DNA from: Nonomuraea glycinis
GTDB lineage: Bacteria; Actinomycetota; Actinomycetes; Streptosporangiales; Streptosporangiaceae
Assembly: GCF_014646515.1 (NCBI RefSeq)
Contig: NZ_BMNK01000010.1
Location: 81,156 to 145,155, forward strand
Length of the DNA: 64,000 nucleotides
Direction: 5' to 3'
Of the stretch, positions 26,464 through 35,739 are shown piece after piece. The position numbers were made by a program, and so were the translations under genes. The notes below the pieces were generated by a model. It was not told where the DNA came from. It worked only from the letters and a program-made list of their open reading frames with translations, and made no database searches. How positions within the stretch are numbered: the first letter of the stretch is position 1; each line of letters opens with the position of its first letter.

Positions 26464-26738
26464 TCGAATTTCATGGCAGTCATCTGAAGCCCTTGCGGGA
26501 GGGTTTTGTCCCGATCGTTTGGTCCGAATCGGTGCCGAGGTGCGGCTCGATCAGGGTTCGGGCGCATACATGTGAGTGCATCATGCCGTCGTACGAACTG
26601 TGCTCGGCGGCTGGTTTAGTCCACATCCGCCGGACCGTGCGGTCGGCCGAGGGCACCTGCGTCAGTGAAAGCCCTTGGCTACGGACCGCCGCAGCGCATC
26701 GACTGTGGGAAAGCCTGCTCGACGGCCACGCCCGATGA
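26460..26738 (+). CDS. Small Cys-containing hypothetical protein
   Basis: 92 aa. Starts MIEFHGSHLKPLREGFVPIV; a CxC and two further cysteines (VPRCGSIRV, HTCECIMPSYELC) could bind metal. No signal peptide. Its ATG overlaps the upstream stop by 4 nt, so the pair is translationally coupled. I recognise the type as recurring small actinomycete proteins next to short GntR genes, but cannot assign a function. Confidence 0.6.
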   Translation: MIEFHGSHLKPLREGFVPIVWSESVPRCGSIRVRAHTCECIMPSYELCSAAGLVHIRRTVRSAEGTCVSESPWLRTAAAHRLWESLLDGHAR

Positions 26739-26988
26739 ACCGCGTGCGGGCCCCATCCAACAGCCGAGGGTGACTGTACGGCTACGCAGCAGTTCGAACG
26801 AGAGTCGGGGGCGCAAAGGGGAAATATGAATTACCGAATTGTCATAGATTTTTCCCTTTGGGGATCGCTGTCCGGTCTGCCCGTGTTACGCGTTTTTTGA
26901 TCAAGTTATTGTGATCTAGATCGGGTTGATCACTGACGATCTCCGATGAATGATCAAGGCTGACAATTCGAACTAACTTTCACGGAAG
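26739..26988. promoter_or_regulatory. AT-rich leader region of the giant secreted protein
   Basis: About 250 bp, clearly lower in GC than the surroundings and without a gene. It contains the dyad GTGATC-N11-GATCAC (26911-26933) and probably the promoter of the giant LamG gene. Confidence 0.4.
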
Positions 26989-26994
26989 GTGTTT

Positions 26995-29900
26995 GTGGAC
27001 GAGTTAGGCAGCCGATCGATCTTCAGGAAGAAGCCAAAACGGAGACTGGCGGTCGCAACGACGCTCACGGTGGCGGCATCGTTGCTGGTCGCGGTTCCGA
27101 TCACGCAGGCCGTGGCCGACCCCGATCCGCAGGCCGCGGCCAAGGGCCCGGCGGTGACCACGTTCCCGCGCCCAGAGGACCCGGACGCGGCTCTGCGCGC
27201 CGCGGTCGAGGAGGCGAAGAAGCAGAACAAGCCGGTCGCGGTGCAGGCCGCCTACACGGAGACGTCACGTACGTGGGCATATCCGGACGGCCATTTGGCC
27301 ACCGAGTCCTATGCCGGCCCGGCACAGCTCAGGCAGGGGGACGGTTCCTGGGCGTGGATCGACACCTCTCTGGTCGAGCAGAACGGCGTGTTGAAGCCCA
27401 AGCTGGCCAAGGCCAACGTGCGACTGTCGGTGGGCGGATCCGACCCGTTCGCGACCATGACCCTCGGCAGGGAGAAGTCATTCGGCCTCTCCTGGCTGAC
27501 TGAGCTGCCTCGCCCGCAGATCAAGGGCAATGTGGCGACCTATCCAGGCGTCGCGGGACCGTCGGGAGACCTGGTCGTGACGGCGCTGCCGACCGGCTTC
27601 CGGCATGACATCGTGCTGCGCGAGCGCCCCACCGGCTCGGTGGAGTTCCGCATCCCGGTGCAGGCCAAGGGGGTCACACTCAAGAAGACCAAGGCGGGCG
27701 GGCTCTCGCTAGCCGGAGCCAAGGACAAGAAGGAGGTAGCCTCCGCCCCCGCGCCGCTGATGTGGGACGCGGCGGCCGAGAAGCCCAGCGCCGACCGTCC
27801 GGGGCGCCAAGCCAAGGTCGATACCACGGTGGAGGGCAAAGACGGGGCGACCGCCCTGCTGCTCAAGCCGGATGCCGCCTGGCTGGCCGATCCCGCCACC
27901 CAGTATCCGGTCACGATCGATCCGACCACGACCCTCGGAGTGACCCAAGAGGTCTCCATCAAATCACCGAACTCTCAGTTGTCGCCGGGGCAGGTCGGCA
28001 AATACGCGGAGTGCATTCGGAAGTGTGGGACGGGGGGCATCGAGGTCTACGAGATCCGTCCCACTCGTTCGCTGATGGCGTTCGACACGGCGCCGATCAC
28101 CGGCAAGCAGGTGGTCAAGTCCACCCTGCAGTTGCGGCTGAAGAACGAGGTGTACGACTTCGACTGCGGCGAGTTCCAGGGGATCGCAGCACAGCGGATC
28201 ACCCAGCCCTGGGAGGCCGAGGACACCGCCTGGGAAGACCAGCCGGACAGTACGGAGGAAGGCCGGGCGTCGGTCGACCCGTGCGCACTGCCCCCGACAC
28301 CAGGGTCGGTGTGGAGCTGGAACCTCACCGACATGACCAGGCTATGGGCGTCCGGCACGGCGAACCACGGTTTCGTCATGAGGCTGACGGACGAGGAGAC
28401 GACCCCGCCCAACTACGACGAGTCGTACTCATTCTGGCCCGCCATGTTCGGCACCAGCGATGCGCCCAAGCTCAGCGTGGACTGGGTGTTGCCCCCGGAG
28501 ATCCCCACTGTGACCGCCGAGTCCATCGACTCCATGGACGGCAACGACGCGATCGCCCGCAGCCAGAACGTCAAGGTGACGTACAAGTCGGCCGTGCCGG
28601 AGGCGTCGCCGCTCAACTACACGGTGACGGTCAACGACTCGACCATGGCCGCGCCGGCCGTCGAGTTGCCCGCGGGGGAGGCCGCGTACTGGAAGCTTGA
28701 CGAGGCCTCGGGCGGCACGCTCACCGACTCCTCCGGTAACAACCGCTCCGCCACCTTGAGCGGCGCGCACACCCGCGAGCCCGCCCAACTGGGCCAGGCG
28801 GTGAAGTTCACCGGCGGCAACGCCAAGACCAGCGGCCCGGTGATCAACACCAACCAGAGCTTCACCACCACGGCCTGGATACGGCTGGACAGCAGCACCA
28901 CCAGTCAGAACGTCCTGTCGCAGATGGGCGTCAACTTGCCCGCCTTCAATCTGTCGTACGAGACCTCGACCGCGCCCGAGTTCGACCAGCGCTGGTGGTG
29001 GACCATGATCAAGGAGGACCACCCCACCGACGTTCGGCAGTCCTCGCTTCAGTCCAAGGACCTCGCCAAGATCGGCGAATGGACTCACCTGGCCGCCCAG
29101 TACGACAAGACAGCGGGCAAGATCCGCCTGTACGTGGACGGTGTGCTGTCCGGCGAGGCCGACCACACCGCCAACTGGAACGCCCGAGGCGCCTTCGAGA
29201 TCGGCAGCTCGGGATATCCCCTCGGCGGCAATCTCAAGGGGGCTCTGGACGACCTCCATGTCTATCAGCGGGCGCTGACCGCCAACGAGATCCGCACCCT
29301 GGTCGGCGTGCCCGGCACCACCACCCACAACAACATCCCGTCCGGCCAGGCGCTGGACAAGGTCTTCGCGCTGGACAACCCGGCCAGCTTCAAGTTCGTG
29401 GTCAAGGCCTGCCGAGCCGGCGTGACGCCGCCTTCATGCAACGAGAGCCCGGCCTACCGCATCACGAGCGACGCCCCGACGCTGCCCTCCGACGCCGAGA
29501 CCGGCATGGCCGACCCGACCCAGCCCATCCTCTCGGGCATGGTCAACCGCCCCTCCGGCGGTCCGGTCACCGCCAAGTACTACCTCTACGACAGCACCGG
29601 AGCGCCTGTCGCATCCGCGCCGCTCGGCAGTCGCACTGTCAATGGAGGTGAACGCGCGTCCTTCCAAATCCCTGCCAACACCGTGCAGCCAGGAAGCACG
29701 TACAAGTGGCAGATGACTGCGTGTGTCACCGCCCCGCAAGACGGCGGCACCGACCCGGACCCGGACCCGGACCCGGACCCGGACCCCGACCCCACCCCCA
29801 CCCCAGACCCTGATCCTGATCCGGACCCCGACCCTGATCCGGACCCGACGCTGCCTCCTGGCCTGGTGGCCGCCTATGCCATGGACGAGGGCACCGGCAC

Positions 29901-32688
29901 GACCGTCACCGACGCGACCGGTACCAACAACGGCACCGCGGACAGTACCTCCTGGGTCACCGGAAAGTACGGCAAGGGGCTGTCCTTCAACGGCACTTCC
30001 AGTTCCGTTTTCATCAACGACTCCCCGTCGCTGCAGATGACGAACGCCCTGACGCTGTCAGCCTGGGTCAAGCCCAGTGCTGTCGACGGCTGGCGTGCCA
30101 TCATCGCGAAGGACTACTTCACCAACTTCGACATGTCCTACGCTCTGTACGCGTCCGGCGAGGGCGGCGTCCCGATGGCCTGGTACTCCACAGAGGACGA
30201 ACCAGACGGGGCGCTGGGTGAGAGCCCTCTGACGCGCAACACGTGGGCCCACCTCGCCTTCACCTATAGCAGTTCCGGCGCCAGGCTCTACCACAACGGC
30301 TCCCTGATCGGCGATTTCCCCTCCGCCGGCGCCATCGCCGATGACGGCGGCGCCCTTCACCTCGGCGGCGACACCCCCTACGGCGACTTCTTCAAGGGCG
30401 TCCTCGACGACGTCCGCATCTACAACCGCGCCCAAACCGCCGCCGAAATCACCACCGACATGAACACCCCACTCGGAGGAGCAACCACCTCAGCCGTCAC
30501 AGCGCAATCGACTAAAGTCACGGTCTCCTCCGTGAGTAGTACGGACAGCGAGGTATGTACATCAAAGACCGCACCGATCTCTTTTACTACCCCTGGCACA
30601 CCTCCGGAAAAAGATCCCGTCGCTAAGGTCGGAAACCTTTCCCTGGGAAAGGACAGCTTTGTCGTCAAGATAGCCAAGACCGACCCCACCGCTTGTGATG
30701 GTTCGCCATGCACGGTGACTGACGATGCGGTGATCCGCATTGGCGGAGCCGGCATCAACAAGACGGCAGCGGTCATCGGGTTCCGGCTCGATGAAATTCC
30801 TGATGGTGCAGGCGTGTCCGAGAGCATGCTCAAACTAGGTACACCGACTTGCTCGGCTGGGACATGCCCTGCCGATGCAGTCATCTCCGCCGCTCCCCTC
30901 AAGGGTACGATCACCGCAGATACCAAGGGGGCGGACCTTGCGAGTGACATCGATGACACAGTCACGCCATACTCGCTGCCGTTGAGCGGTCCTCAGGCTG
31001 ACATAGCCGGAAGCGAGTACCAGTGGCTCTTGCTCACCTCCAATAAGGAAGAGGTCATCACATTCGCTGAACCGAATGCAGCTGAGCAACCCACGCTGGC
31101 GCTCACCTATCTACCTGCCGGACCGCCAAGTAAGGTGCTCAACCTGACTGTCCAAGGCGGCGATGCCAGCGCGACCGCCAGTTGGGGCCTCCCGGAGAGC
31201 ACGGGCGGCATCGCCATGATCGACGGCTACGATGTCGAAGTCCTTGACAGTAGTGGCACCCTCATCAAAACGTTGGACGTGGACGATCCATGGGCTGCTA
31301 TCAGTGGGTTGGCAAATAATGTCACCTACACCGTAAAAGTGCGAGCCAAGACTAATTTCGCGGTTGGTGAGTGGGAAGCGGCCACAGCCACGACAAGGGC
31401 TATCCCGCCGCCGTCAACTCCTATCGGAGGTACGGGCTGCACTTTGGACTCGCCCTTAGCGTCATCATCCGCTGAAGCAACGGCGGATGAGTCTGGCGCC
31501 CAGGTCTATACTGATCGTGTTAAGGCCTACTATCAGGCTCAAGATGCCGTCTTGGAGGGGAGTTCCACCACCATCTGGGATGCTCCAGGTGTCATGCCTA
31601 CCGCGCCCAGTACGGCCAAGCTCTCATTGCTGAATGCTGGTCTGGTGCGGCAGCGAGAGACCATGGCTTTGGCAGACAAGACGCGCAGCGACTCAGCAGT
31701 AGAGTTGGCTAATGTCGTTATCCAACAGGCAGATGGTCAAGTAAGGGTTACGTCCGAGGTTACGCGTAGGTGGACGGAAACAACTGGTTCGGGTTCTGGC
31801 AACGCTCGCTCGCAGGCGAGTGGCGGCATTGTCGAACCAAGCGAGGCGACAATCTCGATATTCGTATTCGACCGGTGCGGAAACGTCAGCATCATTGATG
31901 TCCCGCTCGATGTGAACGAAGACCCCACTGACGCGGGTGACTCCGCTTCAGGCGGCGGATCGAGCGGTCCAGGGCGCGACGCGTGCGAGGGTCAACCGCA
32001 TCGTCAAGAAACCGAGCAGTACCGGTCGAACAGCACTGACAGGACGAGGTTGTGGAAGTACTGGCAACTCCACGTTCAATCAGCATCCTGCTGGAATGAC
32101 GAAAAAAGTGGAGGTACTTTCTGGAGAATTCAACCGTTCAAGAACTGGGCTCGCCTATATCCGACCAACGGTGCCAAGTGGTCCTATCCCAATGACAAGG
32201 ACAAGGACGCTCTGGCAAAGTACATTCGAACGCACTCCAAGTTGACGCTCGGTACGACAGCCTGCTTCAGGAATTTGTCGTACGATGCGACTTTAGACGG
32301 CCAGGCCACATTCGGGATTAAGCCTTTGGCGGGTGCCGACGCGAGCGTAAGCATCGGAATCAGCGGAAAGGTGGAGGAACGCTGCAGTCGGAAAATAACC
32401 AGGAAATGGCCGAATACGGTTGATGCGGTTACGATCGATCTCGATTTCGTCGATGCGGAATGCTGGGATCATGTACTTTCGAAGTGCTGGATCGACGCCT
32501 ATCAGCACACCGTCGAAGCGGATCTGCTTTTTAGGTGGTACACAAAGAAAAAAGAAGGTGGAAAGACTGTCACCGAAATTCACCACGACAACCTTACTGC
32601 CACATCCAAGTGTGCTTGGACCAGGGCAGGCGGATATCCGTACAGCGGAGCCGGCACTGATGGCTACATGTGCATAAGCCTCGAATAG
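26995..32688 (+). CDS. Giant secreted LamG / DNRLRE-like / fibronectin-III protein
   Basis: About 1897 aa. Sec signal (RRLAVATTLTVAASLLVAVP, cleavage after AVA near residue 43). An N-terminal region ending in QYPVTIDPT resembles the front part of actinobacterial RHS proteins, but no YD repeats follow. Then come a DNRLRE-like domain (about 330-505), LamG 1 (565-775), an Asp-Pro linker (about 921-955), LamG 2 (960-1150), a second DNRLRE-like region (1195-1370), one fibronectin III domain (1380-1470) and a C-terminal region of about 420 residues that I do not recognise. That last part and the next gene are visibly lower in GC. The GTG at 26995 has GGAAGG 5 nt upstream; 26989 is the alternative. 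Probably cell-surface or secreted. Confidence 0.85.
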   Translation: MDELGSRSIFRKKPKRRLAVATTLTVAASLLVAVPITQAVADPDPQAAAKGPAVTTFPRPEDPDAALRAAVEEAKKQNKPVAVQAAYTETSRTWAYPDGHLATESYAGPAQLRQGDGSWAWIDTSLVEQNGVLKPKLAKANVRLSVGGSDPFATMTLGREKSFGLSWLTELPRPQIKGNVATYPGVAGPSGDLVVTALPTGFRHDIVLRERPTGSVEFRIPVQAKGVTLKKTKAGGLSLAGAKDKKEVASAPAPLMWDAAAEKPSADRPGRQAKVDTTVEGKDGATALLLKPDAAWLADPATQYPVTIDPTTTLGVTQEVSIKSPNSQLSPGQVGKYAECIRKCGTGGIEVYEIRPTRSLMAFDTAPITGKQVVKSTLQLRLKNEVYDFDCGEFQGIAAQRITQPWEAEDTAWEDQPDSTEEGRASVDPCALPPTPGSVWSWNLTDMTRLWASGTANHGFVMRLTDEETTPPNYDESYSFWPAMFGTSDAPKLSVDWVLPPEIPTVTAESIDSMDGNDAIARSQNVKVTYKSAVPEASPLNYTVTVNDSTMAAPAVELPAGEAAYWKLDEASGGTLTDSSGNNRSATLSGAHTREPAQLGQAVKFTGGNAKTSGPVINTNQSFTTTAWIRLDSSTTSQNVLSQMGVNLPAFNLSYETSTAPEFDQRWWWTMIKEDHPTDVRQSSLQSKDLAKIGEWTHLAAQYDKTAGKIRLYVDGVLSGEADHTANWNARGAFEIGSSGYPLGGNLKGALDDLHVYQRALTANEIRTLVGVPGTTTHNNIPSGQALDKVFALDNPASFKFVVKACRAGVTPPSCNESPAYRITSDAPTLPSDAETGMADPTQPILSGMVNRPSGGPVTAKYYLYDSTGAPVASAPLGSRTVNGGERASFQIPANTVQPGSTYKWQMTACVTAPQDGGTDPDPDPDPDPDPDPTPTPDPDPDPDPDPDPDPTLPPGLVAAYAMDEGTGTTVTDATGTNNGTADSTSWVTGKYGKGLSFNGTSSSVFINDSPSLQMTNALTLSAWVKPSAVDGWRAIIAKDYFTNFDMSYALYASGEGGVPMAWYSTEDEPDGALGESPLTRNTWAHLAFTYSSSGARLYHNGSLIGDFPSAGAIADDGGALHLGGDTPYGDFFKGVLDDVRIYNRAQTAAEITTDMNTPLGGATTSAVTAQSTKVTVSSVSSTDSEVCTSKTAPISFTTPGTPPEKDPVAKVGNLSLGKDSFVVKIAKTDPTACDGSPCTVTDDAVIRIGGAGINKTAAVIGFRLDEIPDGAGVSESMLKLGTPTCSAGTCPADAVISAAPLKGTITADTKGADLASDIDDTVTPYSLPLSGPQADIAGSEYQWLLLTSNKEEVITFAEPNAAEQPTLALTYLPAGPPSKVLNLTVQGGDASATASWGLPESTGGIAMIDGYDVEVLDSSGTLIKTLDVDDPWAAISGLANNVTYTVKVRAKTNFAVGEWEAATATTRAIPPPSTPIGGTGCTLDSPLASSSAEATADESGAQVYTDRVKAYYQAQDAVLEGSSTTIWDAPGVMPTAPSTAKLSLLNAGLVRQRETMALADKTRSDSAVELANVVIQQADGQVRVTSEVTRRWTETTGSGSGNARSQASGGIVEPSEATISIFVFDRCGNVSIIDVPLDVNEDPTDAGDSASGGGSSGPGRDACEGQPHRQETEQYRSNSTDRTRLWKYWQLHVQSASCWNDEKSGGTFWRIQPFKNWARLYPTNGAKWSYPNDKDKDALAKYIRTHSKLTLGTTACFRNLSYDATLDGQATFGIKPLAGADASVSIGISGKVEERCSRKITRKWPNTVDAVTIDLDFVDAECWDHVLSKCWIDAYQHTVEADLLFRWYTKKKEGGKTVTEIHHDNLTATSKCAWTRAGGYPYSGAGTDGYMCISLE
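29752..29852 (+). repeat. Asp-Pro codon repeat (DPDP linker)
   Basis: Tandem GACCCG/GATCCG-type hexamers encode a run of alternating Asp and Pro, broken by PTPTP, between the two halves of the giant LamG protein. It is an extended interdomain linker. A shorter version occurs in the GH16 protein near 36.27 kb. Confidence 0.8.
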
Positions 32689-32723
32689 CTATGGTATGAC
32701 CATGGCAAAATAGACTCTACGCT

Positions 32724-32758
32724 GAGGATGGTCGAATTTTCGTCATTCGGCCATCCTC
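32724..32758 (+). terminator. Hairpin after the giant gene
   Basis: GAGGATGG ... CCATCCTC forms a perfect 8-bp stem, extended inside by CGAA/TTCG. No T-run follows, so it is either a weak terminator or a processing hairpin between the two genes. Confidence 0.5.
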
Positions 32759-32785
32759 GTTCGTTGTATCGAATCGGAGGGTTCA

Positions 32786-33727
32786 ATGTTGCGCCATATT
32801 TCCCGTCCAGCTTGGGTGATTCTGACATCGAGTCTCCTTGTCATTATTGTTTTAATTTCCTTAATCGCAAGCAGGGAAGAGTCAAGGCCGGGATGGCCGC
32901 GCTTTTCCGGTGGCGATTATAGTCACTTTTATCGTGTAGTGCGTAGCGGCCTGTCTGTAGCAAATCCAGATTATCGGATTGCATCTGAACCTGGGCCGGA
33001 GAAGCCGCTGCAGGAATATTCTATCCGTTTTACGATTGAGCCCCAGTGGGCGCGCCTTGATGCAGAGCCGGCCTCGAAAAAAGCCTACGAGGCATTCCAA
33101 ACAACATCGGGCGGTAAGCTCCTTATATCTCCCGCTGGGGCGGAATCCTTGGAGCCGGTTTTTCGCGAGTCCCGAATGCAAGAGTTGCTGTCAAAGCTCG
33201 GCGCCCACCCTCCCGTCGGGAGCAAAAAGGCCACGGCCGGGCTACTGGAGGGTCTTGGTCGATATGCCTCTGTGACGGCTATCGTGGAACTGGGTAAGCC
33301 GATGCCCGCTGCCGAGTTCGACAACGCGAAGGGGTTTGGCCCTGATAACATTCTCATCGCATCGCAGCCCGGAGAGAAACCCTTTTACTGGGATGCTTAC
33401 CCTCACTGCGAAGATCGCAAGGTGGTGGAGGACTGTGACAACGTATCGCTGTTCCAGCAATTCGAGGCGTGGGTGGCCGGGCTTCGCACCGAAGACGCAG
33501 TAACGCTTACAGGGCTTAACTTGCGGATGGGATACCTCCAAGATGCAGCCCGACGTGGCTTGATCGTTGGTTACGTCGAAGTCAACACGAGTGCTCGAGA
33601 ACTTCGCTTGCTACTCGATGACAGCAGGGTAGGCGCCATTCACGTCGTAGACGCACGGCTCAATTGTGAGGTCACTACAGCCGAGATATGCGATCCAGCG
33701 CCATGGTCGGAGCCTCAAGTCAAATAG
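32786..33727 (+). CDS. Membrane-anchored exported protein of unknown function
   Basis: 313 aa, low-GC gene. One N-terminal transmembrane anchor (WVILTSSLLVIIVLISLIAS, about residues 10-29) is followed by an extracytoplasmic domain of about 280 residues. Two Cys pairs (YPHCEDRKVVEDC, LNCEVTTAEIC) could form disulfides. No domain recognised. It follows the giant LamG gene by 97 nt with the same skewed composition, so they were probably acquired together; an accessory or protective role towards that protein is only an inference. Confidence 0.75.
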   Translation: MLRHISRPAWVILTSSLLVIIVLISLIASREESRPGWPRFSGGDYSHFYRVVRSGLSVANPDYRIASEPGPEKPLQEYSIRFTIEPQWARLDAEPASKKAYEAFQTTSGGKLLISPAGAESLEPVFRESRMQELLSKLGAHPPVGSKKATAGLLEGLGRYASVTAIVELGKPMPAAEFDNAKGFGPDNILIASQPGEKPFYWDAYPHCEDRKVVEDCDNVSLFQQFEAWVAGLRTEDAVTLTGLNLRMGYLQDAARRGLIVGYVEVNTSARELRLLLDDSRVGAIHVVDARLNCEVTTAEICDPAPWSEPQVK

Positions 33728-33957
33728 CCGTGTGAGGCTGGCCTCCTGCCCTCCCTGGTCGGGGTTAGTTTTGAGAGGCTCTCCCGCGAAGCGCCGCCAG
33801 CACCTGGGTTCGGCGGCGTCTGCCCTTGCTGGCCTTGGGTCTGTGGTGAGACGCCTGTCACCCGCCAACAAGCCGCCTGCCAGGCGAAGCACGTAGTACG
33901 GGTGGAGCTGGAGCGCTTCTCAGGCCCAAGCAATGTCAAAAATTATCGCAACATACC
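33728..33957. other. Non-coding gap
   Basis: About 230 bp marking the return from low-GC to high-GC sequence. Stop-rich frames and no recognisable protein. Its right end carries the RpiR promoter region. Confidence 0.5.
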
Positions 33958-33987
33958 TTGACGTCATCGTTTGTTGGGCATAATTAT
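33958..33987 (+). promoter_or_regulatory. Promoter of the first RpiR-SIS module, leaderless start
   Basis: TTGACG at 33958 and TAATTA/AATTAT at 33981-33987 (17-18 nt spacing) place the start of transcription at about 33994, exactly the GTG chosen for the RpiR gene, which has no ribosome site. The TTG within the -35 box had suggested an earlier start codon. Confidence 0.6.
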
Positions 33988-33993
33988 CATCTC

Positions 33994-34863
33994 GTGGAAC
34001 TACTTGGCCGGATCCGGACCGAGCGGCATGAGATGCCCGATGCCCTGCGCAAGGTTGCCGACGCGATCCTCGCCAGCCCAGGCGAGGCCGCCAGGCTGAC
34101 GATCGTCGACCTCGCCGAGCGGAGTCGCACCTCGACGGCCACGATCACCCGATTCTGCCGAGCTCTCGGCTTCACGGGCTACGCCGAGCTGCGGGTGGCC
34201 GTGGCCACCGAGACCGGGCGGGTCGCCCAGCAGACCTGGCAGACCGACATAGGCCAGGAGATCCTGCCCGACGACAGCCTGGAAAAGGTCCTGGGCGTGG
34301 TGTCGGGCAACGACATTCGCCTGATCCAGGAGACCGGCGACCAGCTCGACTTGGCCGTGGTCGCCAAGGTTGCGCAGGCCGTGGCGGGTGCGGGCCGGGT
34401 GCTGCTGTTCGGGGTGTCGAGCAGCGCCGCGGTGGCCAGCGAGATGGAGTACCGCCTGCAGCGGATGCGCGTACCCACCTGGAGCAGGTCCGACGCCCAC
34501 AGTGCGCTCACCGATGCGGCGCTGCTGGGTCAGGGTGACGTGGCCATCGGCATCTCGCACAGCGGCAGGACGCGGGAGGTGATCGAGGTGCTGGCCGAGG
34601 CCGGCAGCCATGGTGCGATCACGGTGGCGGTGACGTCGCATCCGCGATCGCCGCTGGCCGAGGTGGCCGAGCTGGTGCTGACCACGTCCAGCAGGGAGAC
34701 GACGTTCAGGGCCGACGGGTTCGCCGCGATTCACTCGCAGCTGCTCGTGCTGGACGTCGTGTACGTGTCGGTCGCCCAGCGTACGTACGAGCGGACCAGG
34801 CAGGCGTTCGACGTCACGGTCAGGGCCGTGCAGGGACATCGCCTGCCGGAAGGAGATATATGA
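33994..34863 (+). CDS. MurR/RpiR-family regulator, copy 1
   Basis: 289 aa: an RpiR helix-turn-helix at residues 1-75 (PDALRKVADAILASPGEAAR, RTSTATITRFCRALGFTGYA) and a SIS sugar-phosphate-binding domain from about 115 (RVLLFGVSSSAAVASEME, GISHSGRTREV). With the GTG at 33994 its length equals that of the paralogue at 41.1 kb, which supports this start. It overlaps the following SIS gene by 4 nt. It probably senses an amino-sugar phosphate and controls the downstream SIS, GH16 and ABC genes (inference). Confidence 0.9.
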   Translation: MELLGRIRTERHEMPDALRKVADAILASPGEAARLTIVDLAERSRTSTATITRFCRALGFTGYAELRVAVATETGRVAQQTWQTDIGQEILPDDSLEKVLGVVSGNDIRLIQETGDQLDLAVVAKVAQAVAGAGRVLLFGVSSSAAVASEMEYRLQRMRVPTWSRSDAHSALTDAALLGQGDVAIGISHSGRTREVIEVLAEAGSHGAITVAVTSHPRSPLAEVAELVLTTSSRETTFRADGFAAIHSQLLVLDVVYVSVAQRTYERTRQAFDVTVRAVQGHRLPEGDI

Positions 34864-35606
34864 CGATAAATCCGGACGCATTCGCCGAGCACATCGCCCA
34901 CCTCGTCCAAGAGATCCCCAAAGACCCGGCCATCCACCAGGCCGCCGACCTCTTCACCCAGGCGCTGACCAAGGGCGGCGTCATCCAAGCGTTCGGCTCC
35001 GGTCACTCCGAGGCCGTCGCCATGGAGATCGCCGGCCGCGCCGGCGGCCTCGTCCCGACGAACCGGCTCGCGCTCAGGGACATCGTCCTGTACGGCGACG
35101 CGCCCCGAGAAGAGCTGGACCGCTACGACCTCGAACGCGACCCGGCCGTGGCCCACGCCATTCTGGCCAACGCCCCCGTCCACGACCACGACCTCTTCGT
35201 GATCATCTCCAACTCCGGCGTGAACGGCGTCGTGGTCGAGCTCGCCACCCTGGTCAAGGAGCGCGGCCACCCCCTGATCGCCATCACCTCGCACGCGCAC
35301 AGCGACGCGGTCCCCTCCCGCCACCCCTCGGGCCGCAAACTCACCGACCTGGCCGACGTCATCCTCGACAACCGAGCCCCGTACGGCGACGCCGTGCTCC
35401 CCCTGCCCGACGGAGGCGCGACGGGTGCCGTCTCCACCATCACCTCAGCCCTCCTCGCCCAACTCGTCGTGGCACAAACAGTCAGCAACCTCCTCCAAGC
35501 CGGACAGGTCCCCCCGGTCTACCTCTCGGCCAACGTGCCGGAGGGCGACGCGCACAACCTCAAGCTCGAAGCCCTGTACGCGGGCCGCATCCGCCGAGGC
35601 GCCTGA
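34860..35606 (+). CDS. SIS-domain sugar-phosphate protein, copy 1
   Basis: 248 aa of the UPF0309-like SIS group: VIQAFGSGHSEAVAMEIAGR at residue 40, then IISNSGVNGVVVELA and a C-terminal GAVSTITSALLAQLVV. SIS proteins bind and isomerise phosphosugars. ATGA-coupled to the RpiR gene, and the same pair recurs at 41.1-42.7 kb. The MurQ etherase signature is not evident, so isomerase or deaminase-like processing of GlcNAc/MurNAc phosphates is more likely (inference). Confidence 0.85.
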   Translation: MTINPDAFAEHIAHLVQEIPKDPAIHQAADLFTQALTKGGVIQAFGSGHSEAVAMEIAGRAGGLVPTNRLALRDIVLYGDAPREELDRYDLERDPAVAHAILANAPVHDHDLFVIISNSGVNGVVVELATLVKERGHPLIAITSHAHSDAVPSRHPSGRKLTDLADVILDNRAPYGDAVLPLPDGGATGAVSTITSALLAQLVVAQTVSNLLQAGQVPPVYLSANVPEGDAHNLKLEALYAGRIRRGA

Positions 35607-35739
35607 CCCCGACCCGGTCACGTCAGCCCCACCACGACGCCGGCGCACGCAGGCGTACGAGAGCCGCACCAAGCCGCACGACAGCTCTGTTTGGCATGCC
35701 GCACATTCGGGGGCCGTTCAAACAAGGAGAACCCCACCC

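Noticed and set aside
25409..26738. Integrative element with att sites
   Set aside because: The minimal GntR and small coupled genes recall actinomycete mobile elements, but I found no integrase, replication gene, tRNA or flanking direct repeat.
26995..33727. A definite toxin-immunity pair
   Set aside because: Architecture and composition hint at it, but neither the C-terminal domain nor the partner has a recognisable toxin or immunity motif, so I list only the observation.
33958..33993. TTG start for RpiR copy 1
   Set aside because: The TTG is part of a TTGACG -35 element. The GTG at 33994 gives the same length as the paralogue and sits at the expected transcription start.
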